Source of the DNA: Asterionellopsis glacialis
Taxonomy: Eukaryota > Bacillariophyta > Plagiogrammaphyceae > Rhaphoneidales > Asterionellopsidaceae
Reading direction: 5' to 3'
Assembly: GCA_014885115.2 (NCBI GenBank)
Contig: WKLE02000125.1
Span: 12,270 to 44,235 of the forward strand
DNA length: 31,966 nt
How positions within the stretch are numbered: the stretch's first letter is position 1; each line of letters opens with the position of its first letter. The notes below the pieces were generated by a model that searched no databases, was not told where the DNA came from, and was given only the letters and a program-made list of their open reading frames with translations. The translations under genes were made by a program, and so were the position numbers. Below, piece after piece: positions 1 through 10,082 of this stretch.

Positions 1-881
1 CGTATATTGCATGCTCATTTTTTCTGCTGTCTCGGCATATTTGTTTTCGTCTTCTGTCGTAGTTATGCCAGCACAGAACCACGTACTTTGGTTTTAGTCG
101 AGCTCGATAACTCGTTATTCCTACGACCTGGTACGAGTATGTATACATTTGAACGCATGTGTAAAATGTATGAGACCTACATAAAGTAGGACATATTGGC
201 AAGCCAATGTCCTCCCACTCCGTGGTGTTGCTTGGTTGTGTCCGTGTGCGGGAGGGCCGCTGTGCAACGCGACAACAGCGAGATGATCCTCCACGACGTT
301 TACCTGGTAAAGCGAAAAGACAGGCGGCCCAGCACGGTGATTTTTCGCGCGTTTTCGAGTAGGATAGAAAATCCACGTAAATCTCCACGTACACTGGCCC
401 CCCACAATCACCACCACAAGTTTTTCGTTTTTTCGGATTTTCACTGCTCGCCCTGCTCCACTGATTCTCCTCAGCCATCGCCCTCCATCAACCATTCACG
501 CACCCCTCCTCCTTCCTGCTTCAGCCAGGATATTCCTTGAACACTTTGCAGGACCATCAACTGTGATTACACTACACTCTTTAAATTACGGAACTTTCTT
601 TCTTTAACTAGGCTTTTTAGAATCGTCCTCGACATTCGAACGACGTAATCGGTGTTTATCCTTCTTCGCTGTTGTACAAATCAATACTCTGCTGAACAGA
701 AATACTGCCCATTTCGTTCCGTGGAAAACTTGTAAATCAGTCACAGTCGCTTTATCCCTTTCTTTCATTGAGAAGCAAGGTTATACATTCATAGTCAATT
801 TCGCTAACGCAACTTTATAATAAATTCAGACGGGCCTTGGTTCCGCACGGTATTAAAATTCTATACACTAACAGTATCAAC
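1..881. other. Intergenic / 5' flank of the CCCH gene
   Basis: No gene is supported here. Open frames at about 7-189 and 196-540 (+) and 121-495 (-) overlap one another, have no recognisable domain and are rich in Ser, Pro and Arg as expected by chance. The stretch just before 882 is AT-rich and probably holds the promoter and 5' UTR of the zinc-finger gene. An in-frame ATG at 837 lies 15 codons upstream of the preferred start. Confidence 0.5.
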
Positions 882-1727
882 ATGCCTCGGGGCACTAACT
901 ACGCAAACTCCGATAAGGATCAGCACACAGTAGCTGCTGATCCAATCAAGAAAAAGAAGAAAATTCCTGGTTCGACCCAGTGTCAATACGGTGCCGGATG
1001 CAATCGTACAGACTGCACATATAAACACCCCAATGGTAAGGCTGGTGGCAAGATGGAGGGTGGTCAAAGCAACGAACCGTGTATGCCATATTTGGCTGGA
1101 GTTTGTGCATTCCCTGAAGGAGCATGCAAGAAACGTCACCCCCCCAAATCGGAGGTTGAAAAGCTTACTGCCAAGTACAAGACCATGAAGTGTAGGTTTG
1201 CCGATAAATGTCGAACAAAGGGATGTCTGTACATTCATCCAGGTGAGAAGGGTGCAGACCAAATCATAGAAACAGACCCATTAGACTTTCCACCTCTATC
1301 CGGAGAGGCGGGCTCGGCTCCATCCACCAAATCATCACCACCAGCGCCCATGGGAGCTTGGGGCAAGGCTCCTAATACATCAGCACCTCCTGCCACCGCT
1401 TCAAGTAATCGTAGTGGAGGAACATCTACTCCCACTAGCGGATCATCTCCCGCCAAAGATAAGTCTAAAGCAGAAGGAAATAGTCCAAAATCATCGAGTG
1501 CTACTACCGCTGCAACAACGGCCTGGAATGGCAAGAATACTAACATTGTTACGCCTGATTATGCAAAAGCCTTAACTAAAAAGAATAACAACGGTGATGC
1601 TGCCGCTGCATCTCCAGCTAATACCAAAAAGACTGTAAGTCCCGCCCCTGCTGCTGCTACTACTACTACCACAGAAGGAATATTGAATGCAAGTGCAAAA
1701 GAGTTTGTTCCCAAGAATTTTTCTTGA
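882..1727 (+). CDS. Tandem CCCH zinc-finger protein with C-terminal PAM2 motif
   Basis: A single-exon gene for a 281-residue protein. Three Cys-Cys-Cys-His fingers are visible: C34-C40-C45-H49 (C-x5-C-x4-C-x3-H), C67-C75-C82-H86 (C-x7-C-x6-C-x3-H) and C104-C110-C115-H119 (C-x5-C-x4-C-x3-H). Fingers of this class usually bind RNA. A Lys run at residues 23-27 could be a nuclear signal. Residues 140-260 are a Ser/Thr/Ala/Pro-rich, probably disordered linker. The last 16 residues contain LNASAKEFVP (268-277), which fits the PAM2 consensus L-N-x-x-A-x-x-F-x-P that docks on the MLLE domain of poly(A)-binding protein. A role in mRNA stability or translation is therefore inferred. I chose the ATG at 882 because the protein then starts next to the fingers; an in-frame ATG at 837 would add 15 residues. 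The specific orthologue is not recognised. Confidence 0.85.
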   Translation: MPRGTNYANSDKDQHTVAADPIKKKKKIPGSTQCQYGAGCNRTDCTYKHPNGKAGGKMEGGQSNEPCMPYLAGVCAFPEGACKKRHPPKSEVEKLTAKYKTMKCRFADKCRTKGCLYIHPGEKGADQIIETDPLDFPPLSGEAGSAPSTKSSPPAPMGAWGKAPNTSAPPATASSNRSGGTSTPTSGSSPAKDKSKAEGNSPKSSSATTAATTAWNGKNTNIVTPDYAKALTKKNNNGDAAAASPANTKKTVSPAPAAATTTTTEGILNASAKEFVPKNFS

Positions 1728-2676
1728 TGGGGGCAAAGAGCAGTATGGTTGCTTCGTAAAGGAAGTGCCTTCATTATGCGTTTACTTTTTTTGGCATAAA
1801 GAAAGAGCGCAAAGAGTTTAATAAAAGAAAAAGAAAAATACAATATCATGCAGAGATGGTGCACTGGTTTTACATGTCATGTTTTAAATTCTAGATCGGG
1901 TTTCACATTTTCACCCACACCCCACATTTAACTAACTAATATTAAATAATAGCCTGTGGTTTCCAGTAAAAATAGTCCGATTTTATCCTTTGGTAGAAAT
2001 GAAATGGGAACTTATTTTATGAAAAATCTTTCATACTAAAGTCACACTTTTTCTAAAACTACACACACTCTTTTACAACCCAATTCTATAAAATCAAAAA
2101 TTCATGTTTACGTATGGAAGTGTGCACATTGTATAAGATTCAGCTATTAAATACTTTTCATGAAGCTTCTTGCTACATTATAGACAGCGTATGGAAAGAA
2201 TCAAAAAATTGCCCAACGCGATTGAAAATCAGCAACGATCTTTGTCTGATGGGAAAAAAAAATCAGATCTTGATCTTCACGTTGAAGTTTGTGTTTTGAT
2301 TTGGTTGAAACTGCACTGCACTGGCGGATGTCACCCCTTTCTGATAGACATCGAAATCTACCGGATGGAAGAGCAGACGAAATCTTTGGTATTTGTCCTT
2401 AAATCAGTGTGGCAGGATAAATTGTACTAATGATGTTCACTGCTCGTGCGACTCAAAATAACACGTCACCGAATCATTTCGTTCAAATCAACGTGAAATT
2501 TGTACGGTGGCCCTAATCCTTTGAGGTGGCATATCTTGACACAGTTTCCTCTGCCATCAAACTTTCCCAACTCATCATCTTCTCCGTCGTCTCGCTTGCA
2601 GCAACTCAGACGACTAGAAACTGTCGACACTGCCAAAGAAACATATTAATAATAACCTGCACTGCTAAGTACAACC
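1728..2676. other. Intergenic, AT-rich, no gene seen
   Basis: This holds the 3' flank of the CCCH gene and the 5' flank of the lumen-protein gene. Short open frames (about 2114-2299 and 2170-2430) overlap in different frames and show no domain or targeting signal. A pyrimidine-rich stretch at about 2545-2600 precedes the next gene and may be part of its promoter. Confidence 0.5.
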
Positions 2677-3430
2677 ATGCCATCTTCAAATAGAGCCCTT
2701 TCTCTTGCTCTTTTCAGCACATTGTTGAGCTCTTCAGATGCTTTCTCAGTGCAACCTTCGAAGAATCTTCGTACATCAGTCGATCTGAATCTAGCTAAAA
2801 CCAACGGAGAGTTATCTCGTCGTGATGCCTTGATTAGTACATTCGGTGTAGCTTCTGTATTATCAAACTCCAACATTGCCTGGGCTGGAGGTTCACCTCC
2901 AACCAAGGAAGACCTTCAGCGTATCAAGGTTGGATACGAAGGCCTTACCTACTTGCTTGCCAACTTTGAACAAGAAACTACGATTTGCAGAGAAAATGGT
3001 GGAGAATGTAAGAGAGACGCCGACCCCGTTCGTCGTTACATGGGTCTCCGATCAACAACTGATCCACTTTTCCAAATTGAAAAAGTATTTGCCAAGGTGA
3101 AAAATATGGATTTAGACCCCGATCAATTGGAAGCTTTCTTTGAAGCCACTGAAGACTGGAATACGGCAATGAATATGAGTAACAGTATGGCCTTCATCTC
3201 ACAATTTGGTGTAAGTTTTCTCACTTTATTCATTGATGGGGTCGACTAATGTGCCGATTTCCAAAGAGTTTCTAACGTTTCTCGTTTCGTTGCTATTTTG
3301 AAAATTACAGGAATACAATCCTGGTGGAGGAAAGGATGAAGTTCTCAAGTATCTTGAAGAAGCAAAGATTCAAGTTGTTCGTGCCCAAAAATCACTCAAA
3401 ACTATCATGGAATGTTTGGAGATTTCGTAA
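2677..3430 (+). CDS. Predicted thylakoid-lumen protein, plastid + Tat targeted
   Basis: Two exons, 2677-3210 and 3311-3430, joined across a 100-bp GT-AG intron (donor GTAAGT at 3211, acceptor AG at 3309-3310, phase 0), encode 217 residues. Without splicing the frame reads into the intron and stops at 3249. Residues 1-22 form a signal peptide ending in Asp-Ala-Phe at 21-23, the junction used for diatom plastid import. A second signal follows, with a twin arginine (R48-R49), a hydrophobic core and a likely cleavage after Ala-Trp-Ala at 68-70. This is the classic arrangement for Tat export into the thylakoid lumen. The mature part of about 147 residues looks alpha-helical and has a Cys pair (C-x6-C) near its start. 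Size and helical character resemble small lumenal photosystem II factors (PsbQ-like, Psb31, or MPH2/16.5-kDa lumen protein), but I cannot assign it to one. Targeting is well supported; function is not. Confidence 0.8.
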
Positions 3431-3878
3431 AAATCGCTTTATTGAATCCTTTATATTGTACATTGAATTTCAAATCATAGATGCTGGGAAACTACGCCAC
3501 AATCCAATTGTGTTGTCAAACGTATAATTGGTGTTACTAGAATACGATAATTTTAAATGTAACCCTTAATGAAATTCATGTTGTAACTTCAAAACTCATG
3601 TTACCATGTAACAGTAATTTATATATTATCTTGACTCTGTTTAAAAATACTTAATGGCAAGAGCTAGGACTATACAACAAAGTAAGTTATCGGTAAGTGC
3701 TGAAATTAGGCGTTTCCCGTTCTACACGGAGAGATAGTTGTCAAATTAAGCAGCGCTACTGATTTGCGCTATTATGTAACCACATTCAAAATACAAATCG
3801 CTAATTTATTTATCATCTGCATGGTTGTCCATGAAGTCCCCCGTATTTTTTTGCAACGCGAGACCGTCTTGACCTCCC
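3431..3878. other. Convergent intergenic region
   Basis: This lies between the stop codons of the lumen-protein gene (+) and the HMGS-ketosynthase gene (-). It is AT-rich and has no credible open frame. It presumably holds both 3' UTRs and polyadenylation signals. Confidence 0.5.
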
Positions 3879-6800
3879 TTACTCGAATTCAGCTGTAGAG
3901 TAGAGAGCAAAAGCAACTTGACTTCCGAAGCCAGCTGCGAAACGAAGTGCATATCTGCAAGCGTATGATCCACCCTTGGACAGATTCAAGTCTCCGAGAT
4001 AATCATCCTTCGTTTTGTAGTTCGGAATAGCAGGAACTGTTTGTCTCATTAGTACTTCAACAGCAGTGACATCTTCAAATGAAACTCCCATGGGATGACC
4101 TGTGTATCCCTTGGTATTCAAAATTAGCAACTTGGCTAAAAGATCATCACCAAAGGCTTCACGTAATGCTGCAACTTCATTTCCAGCACAACTACTTGCA
4201 GGTGATGCATGAGTACCAGTCTCATGAGAAAAGTACACACCGTGTGTAGCAACTTCAGCTTTGCTAATTCCATGAATAAGTTCAACATCGGTAAGGAACC
4301 TCTTGAGTTCAGATGCAATGTGTTTCCGATCAAGGGCGGCACCGTGGTATGCCGAGTTGGAGTACTGTGTAGCAAGGAGACGAGCTTTCACCGTGCAGGG
4401 GCATGTCAATGACCTACTGCGTTCCATAGAACTTGTTTCAGTTTCCAATACCAAACCAATACCACCTGCACCAAGCAACATACCCGATCGACGCAAATCA
4501 AATGGACATGCAGCACTTTCAATGGCAGCTTCTGTGGATGCTGCTCCAAGTGCACGGAAACCAGATCCAAGCCAGGGCAATAGTGTGTCACCAGATCCAT
4601 TATCACCAGCAATCACAACAACGCGTTCAGCACGCCCGGAAATGAGCATATCTTGTGCCATGGCAATTGCCTGTAAGAGGAAAAATTCCACGAGAACAAA
4701 AATGTGAGAAACGAGAAGAGTCACTGGAACAGAACCACAATCTGTAGCCTCAATACTGCACATACCTGTGTTGTACCAGCACATGCTGCATTTGTTTGAG
4801 TATTGGGTCCACGAGCACCAGCAAGTTGCGCCAATTGTGCATTACCCAAAACCAATACACGGAAAAGGAATTTACGGTCAAATTCGTATGGTTCGGTAAC
4901 GCTTTCATGAGTGCCATTGTTACTAATTTCACCGGCACGAGCCATAAGACGTGCGAATGATGCTTCATCGTCATCGGCTAATTCACCGTTAGGTGAAGCA
5001 CGTACCATGCGACCACGGAGAGCGGAAATAAGACGCATGGTATCGGCAGCACCTACAGTCTTTGATTGAAGGAAACGCATAACTTCACCAACTGCAGCAT
5101 CCATAGCCGGGAAACTGGAGGCATACACCACACCTGTACAATCACGGTACTGGTCAGGAATCTTCCAATCTTCTGGCTTGTTGGTCTTACCACTTACAAG
5201 ACCAGCTGATTTCAATGCTTCCATACCAGCCGCAACTGCTACCTGTGCAGCAATATCCATAGTTTCCGCCAATCCGGGAGGGACACCGTAGGATTCTGTC
5301 AGATTAAAATGTCCAAGTTGTGCTGCCAATTGAATAACTTTATCTTCCGTGTCGACGGGCATACGCTTCACTGTCCCATCCTTACTTTTCACATTTTGTA
5401 CAACATTCTTTTCCAACATGGCCATTTTGGTACTTCCACTCACAGGAGTAATGCATTGTTCACCAGTTACCAATCGCGTTAAATTATCTTCACGGAAGGC
5501 ATGATCACCACCAGGTAATCCTGCTGCTGTACCTGTAATAACACATGCAACGCGACGACGTCCTTCCGTTAAACGATCACTACTCCCCTCCTCGGAGGAC
5601 ATGAGTACTTCTAATTTGCCAGTCACCGGTGTGGAGATATTTTCACGCTGTTCCAGACGTAATACAATAGGAGGTGCTAACGACGTTCCATGAGGATCCA
5701 TTTTGGCATCTAATGGGACACGTGAATAGCTACGTGTCCATTTGGAATTAATTCCATTTAAATAATACGTTCCAGGGAAAAGACGTCCCGCGGTGGGGTA
5801 TACAGGTGAATAGGGTGCACCAGCACGATGCATACGTGCACGTGTTTCCAAGGCATGATCTAATTCACTTGGATGAACCTCTTCACGTGATTCCAAACGC
5901 TTCGTAAGTGACAAGGCTTCTACCATTTTGTCTACCGTAAAACGTGTTTGAGTAGGTTCACGACTACAAGGGGCAAAAGTCACCACAAAGAAGAAGAATG
6001 AGTAACATTTTTTCAAAGCCACGATTATGTACTCTCAATACAAATAGAACAAATACAACAATTCCACACTTACACTTGTAATCGATACATACTAGCAAGG
6101 GCACCGGAACCATAACTAAAGACCATGACAGATTTGCCAGGTGTTAATTCATCACGTCCACCCACACGATCAATAAGGGATGCTAAACCTAAAAATACAC
6201 TTGCTGTGTAGGTATTACCCACTTTTTGAGATGCAGAATTGGAATCCGTCAAACGTTGTTTGTACGATGCTGCTGACACTGTCTTTAACATCTTTTCTAA
6301 TCCTTTGTCTGAATACGTATCTTCAATAGGTTTACTTAACCATTCCACCAAGGGTTCATCTTCAGGAGATGGTTCAATTTTCTTTTCTTCTTCTTCCGAA
6401 TCAGCAACCGACGACATGGCCTTTTCGTATCGTCGTCTGGCATCCATTAAAAACAAACGTCCATATGATTTTTGAACAAGTTTGTTGTAGGGCGAATGGA
6501 ATACACAATAATCAGGTGTTTCTGCCGTAAATACAGCAGAAGTTGATGTGGATTCCTTGTCCTCTCCTTCGCTACTATCATCCCTAAAGGAGGATGTTGT
6601 AGAAGCAGAAGATGATGACGATAACTTATCAATTTTGTTGGCAAAACGAGTGTAACAATCTTCCAAGGCACGATAATAACAGACTTGAGATAAAGCACCT
6701 GTATCAATCATAGTTGGAAAGTAAATGTGAACAAAAAGAAGAAGAAGAAGAAAATCCTTGTTAGAACTCAATCTCTGCCTCTGTTCTCATACCTAAAACA

Positions 6801-7853
6801 ACAACAACAACAATAACCAACGCACCATCAACTGTAGGGTATTCTACTGTATGGTCAGGTTTGAAGAAATCCCATACATTCGCCGCATGTGTTGCACGTT
6901 CCTTGGGATTGGCAGAAAGTGGTGCATCACGTCCTACCAAGACAGCTACAGCACCTGCACCACATGTGGGTCGTGCTGGACCACGTGCATAGGCTGCAAT
7001 ATCTGCCGCCACCACAATTGCATACCGTCCATCCCAACCATCACTTTCCACCCAATTGAAGGCATTCAACAATGCAGCTGTACCACCATAACATGCATTA
7101 ATGACTGTGGCTCCCTCAATGTCGGTATTGCCAGGGAATAAATCCATCAATACAGTCTTTGTCGATTTGGACTTGTCAACCAATGTTTCTGTACCTACTT
7201 CTAAACGACCAATTTCCGATGGATCAATTTCATATCTGCATGGTACACAAAAAATGGCGAGGGAAGTGGTAAAAAGAAAATTAAAAAAAAGGAAAAATGC
7301 AAAATAGGATTCATGATTAGAATAGAACACGGCAAAAGTGATAAAGAACACACGACCGAGAAAATATCAATCCAAGACTTGATTTATCTCCCTGTCATTA
7401 GTGGGAAACACTGGCAATGGCCATGGTCGAATAGGAACCCCTTCCCCGATCGCCCGCACTACAGCATGCATCATCCCTCCTAGCATTGCATGATTACACT
7501 ACTTACTTTTCTAAAAGTGAATGAACCACAGTCAAACAAAGACTGTTGACATCTTCTGCATCACCACAAATAGCAAGACCTTCTTGTCCTAAGCCAATCG
7601 TATACCGTCCCTTGGCAACACCTGCATGTTCTTCCAATGCTTCTTGTTTTACAAACGTAGATGGTGTATAAACTTCCATGGCTAATATACCGACATTTTT
7701 TCCATTTCCTTGCTGTTCTGTAACTTCAACAGTACGTGGTGATGCAGATCGAAAGGAACCTTTCGATGAAATACGACGAACTGCATAAGCACCTGCAACA
7801 CTTGCTGCACCTACAGCCAAGGCACTCATACTTGAACTTTGACGATCTGACAT
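3879..7853 (-). CDS. HMG-CoA synthase / beta-ketoacyl synthase fusion protein
   Basis: Five exons on the minus strand, 7853-7507, 7235-6826, 6698-6074, 5963-4766 and 4670-3879, keep frame across four GT-AG introns (271, 127, 110 and 95 bp) and give 1123 residues. Residues about 60-544 are a eukaryote-type hydroxymethylglutaryl-CoA synthase, which condenses acetyl-CoA with acetoacetyl-CoA in the mevalonate pathway. Visible sites are E132 (in RLEVGTET), C164 ([10 protein letters not shown]) and H320 ([11 protein letters not shown]). Residues about 597-1123 are a beta-ketoacyl synthase with nucleophile C855 (NAACAGTT), H1009 (SHETGTH), K1047 and H1052 ([11 protein letters not shown]). A 50-residue linker separates the two. 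The family is normally about 450-520 residues, so the second half is extra. Exon 4 alone carries the HMGS end and KS start with no break, which argues against two merged genes. Residues 9-25 are hydrophobic and could anchor the protein or target it. A Ser/Thr/Glu-rich insert sits at about 277-306. Confidence 0.88.
7236..7506 (-). other. Intron 1 of the HMGS-ketosynthase gene
   Basis: This is the longest intron inferred in the window (271 bp). Its donor is GTAAGT at 7506-7501 and its acceptor ends at 7236. The join restores a Lys codon and gives [17 protein letters not shown], which matches the continuous HMG-CoA synthase sequence. Its 5' half is much less AT-rich than the other introns. No open frame or RNA gene is recognised inside. 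Confidence 0.75.
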
Positions 7854-8652
7854 CTTGTCTTGTTTGTTGATTATTTGATTCCTTGTCCTTCAACAACCGA
7901 CAACACAGCGAGTAGCAAACTCTTCTCTGTTGAATCCTATGATCTTGCACTTGTGTGTATGAAGTGTCTTTCTCAACAAATTGTGTAGGATCTGTGGAGT
8001 TCCAACACAATAATTCGTACACATACAGATGATATCTCTACGTGCAAAATACGATGATGTACGATTGGCTACGTGGACAAAGAAGCAAAAAATCAGTAGG
8101 TAAACCAACATACCTCTATTTCTCTAGTAGAGAGAATAACAAGGAGATCAACAAAAATACCGTTCAGTTGATTTTTAGTACAAAAGCTACGGAGCATTGG
8201 ATGATGAAGGCAATCAGCTTCGAAATAATACGAGTTGATGCTGTTCATGCGCGAGCAAATCATGCGTTGCCTCCAAGAAGTGTGTTGTTGGAGGGAGCTC
8301 AACGTCATCGACATATTGCTCATCAGCAAAATTGTCTTGAGTACAGATACTACTTGATATTTTATTTTTTGGCCTGTACCTGGTATGACAGTGGATATGT
8401 ACCATAGAGCCGACTGGCGAGCTCTCCCGCCTTTCATTTTCCGTTCATATAACGGATATATAACGTTGTAAAGTGTCGATCCCCGCCGATAAAAATCCAT
8501 AGAAACAAGATGCATAAAATATTTCATATTAATATCTTTTTCTTGTCTTCTCGAATGGCCATCATCTCTTCTTTTGTCAATCCTGTATACTTTTTTTCGG
8601 AGACCGCCATACCATCATCATTAGTATTTATCTGCTACCACTATCACCAAAA
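7854..8652. other. Divergent intergenic region
   Basis: This separates the start codons of the HMGS-ketosynthase gene (-) and the GNAT gene (+), so it likely holds two promoters. Open frames at 8042-8407 (+) and 8093-8527 (-) overlap each other antisense and have no recognisable domain. An AT-rich element around 8440-8465 contains two near-copies of a TATAACG-type motif. Confidence 0.45.
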
Positions 8653-9579
8653 ATGAAATTCCCTATCGGGAGTCGTCAAAAAGTTCTTTTAAGTCTTCTC
8701 TCCTTGAGTGCTACACCGACATGTGCTACTGTGGTTCGTCGAGAATTTTACACTCGATCGGCAGCAGCAACAGCAGGTGCTTTTGTAACAACAACAAGAA
8801 CAAAAAGTGGAACCAAACCACAGTATAGTGCTCCACTCATAACAAACTACAGAGTACAACAATCATTCCTAGAAAAACAACACCACCAGCAACAACGACA
8901 TCCAACACATCGTAGAATGACAACCGCCTACAGTGGTGATATTGGAGATGGTACTAAAGGGATGGATCAATTAGATTATTTACCAATTCAAACTACGTTA
9001 CATGTAGAAAATGATAAAGTAATTCCTGTCCAAGTGGGACCTTTTCAAAATGAACAGGAATGGCATCAAGGAATGGAATTAATGAATTTAATCATACGTG
9101 AAGGTAAATCATGGCCCTTTGATGTTGAATTTGAAACCATGGACGATTATCGATCCTACTTTTTATCTCATGCTGCCTTTGTAGTACGATCCATGGAAGA
9201 CAATGTCGACAATAACAACAATAATAATATTATGGGTTGTTTTTATGTCAAACCCAATTATCCTGGTCGTTGTTCTCATATATGTAATGGTGGCTTTATT
9301 ACACATCCAAAGTACAGAAGGATGGGCGTTGCACGTTTAATGGGACAAGTATTTTTACAAGCAGCACATGACCTGGGATACAAATCAGCCTACTTTAATT
9401 TAGTATTTGAATCCAACAAACCATCTATTGCACTCTGGGAATCTTTGGGATTTCAACGTGTGGCTACATTGGAAAAGGCTGCTGACTTGAAAGGTGTGGA
9501 TGGATTGGATACAGCCTATGGGTATCGTTATGATTTAGAACAATTGGATGATACGAACTTTACATGGAAAAAGAAGTAA
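8653..9579 (+). CDS. GNAT-family N-acetyltransferase
   Basis: A single-exon gene for 308 residues. The C-terminal half (about 125-300) is a GCN5-related N-acetyltransferase fold. The acetyl-CoA binding signature is KYRRMGVARLMG (220-231), preceded by the beta-strand GGFITHP and followed by a YFNLVFESNKPSIALWESLG segment, the usual 'neighbour residue / lone gene-copy Gly' region of GNATs. The layout recalls fungal Mpr1/Ppr1-type acetyltransferases, which acetylate small amino-acid-like substrates, but I cannot name the substrate. Residues 10-27 are hydrophobic and precede an Arg/Ser/Thr/Ala-rich stretch to about 50, so the protein may be secreted into the endomembrane system or imported into an organelle. 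No clear Ala-Phe plastid junction is seen. Residues 190-196 are an Asn run from an AAC/AAT repeat. ATG at 8653 has an A-rich upstream context (CCAAAAATG). Confidence 0.82.
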   Translation: MKFPIGSRQKVLLSLLSLSATPTCATVVRREFYTRSAAATAGAFVTTTRTKSGTKPQYSAPLITNYRVQQSFLEKQHHQQQRHPTHRRMTTAYSGDIGDGTKGMDQLDYLPIQTTLHVENDKVIPVQVGPFQNEQEWHQGMELMNLIIREGKSWPFDVEFETMDDYRSYFLSHAAFVVRSMEDNVDNNNNNNIMGCFYVKPNYPGRCSHICNGGFITHPKYRRMGVARLMGQVFLQAAHDLGYKSAYFNLVFESNKPSIALWESLGFQRVATLEKAADLKGVDGLDTAYGYRYDLEQLDDTNFTWKKK

Positions 9580-9788
9580 TATGGAAAATCAGTCAGGTCA
9601 ACAATATGTGATTGCTTTCGAAGAAAAGAATAGTTTGGAACAAGTTGACAACACTTGAGTAAACATACTAAAAAAAATAGGTTGTTTGTTCAAAAAATTG
9701 TATTGTTTATAGCGTGTACCATGATTGAGTCTATAGTATACAAGGCCGAAGCATTACTATCGGATTACAAGTAGTCGTTGTTTATGGT

Positions 9789-9806
9789 AAACGAGGGAGC
9801 TCGTTT
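9789..9806. repeat. Inverted repeat followed by a T-rich tract
   Basis: Perfect 7-bp arms AAACGAG and CTCGTTT flank a GGAG loop. A T-rich run follows on the plus strand. It lies about 210 bp past the GNAT stop codon. It could be a 3'-end hairpin or a chance structure. Confidence 0.5.
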
Positions 9807-10058
9807 TCTATTTTTTTTTCCAAATGAGATGGGTTGAAGGAGAGAAAATTCCCATACACATAAAGTTTTTTTTGGTTGATGCATTACACTTGATTCAAAT
9901 CGATAGATCTGAGAAAATGTTGATTTGAATGTGTGCGTGTATGTCCTGAAAATGCTCCTGTCAAAATAGGACATTCCTAAAGTAAAAGTAGAAACAGCAA
10001 AAAAGGATTGAGCATATCAATAAATTTCATTCATTCACCAAAAGCAGCAAAGTTAAAA

Positions 10059-10082
10059 AGATGCGAAAGTTTTTGCATCTTC
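10059..10082. repeat. Near-perfect 24-bp palindrome
   Basis: The left half AAGATGCGAAAG and right half TTTTTGCATCTT are complementary at 10 of 12 positions. It lies in the convergent spacer and is directly followed by a TTG microsatellite. Confidence 0.55.

Noticed and set aside
7..540. Open frames at the left edge on both strands (60 to 124 codons)
   Set aside because: They overlap in conflicting frames, have chance-like composition and show no domain, targeting signal or splice continuation.
4303..4707. 134-codon plus-strand frame opposite the ketosynthase exon
   Set aside because: It is antisense to strongly conserved KS coding sequence, and its content mirrors the codon pattern of that gene.
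3879..7853. Two separate neighbouring genes (HMGS and KS) instead of a fusion
   Set aside because: One continuous exon encodes the end of the first and the start of the second domain, and no plausible start-codon context, promoter or stop lies between residues 545 and 596. cDNA would settle it.
8042..8527. Plus-strand (121 codons) and minus-strand (144 codons) frames upstream of the GNAT gene
   Set aside because: Mutually overlapping, no recognisable domain; the interval is better explained as a divergent promoter region.
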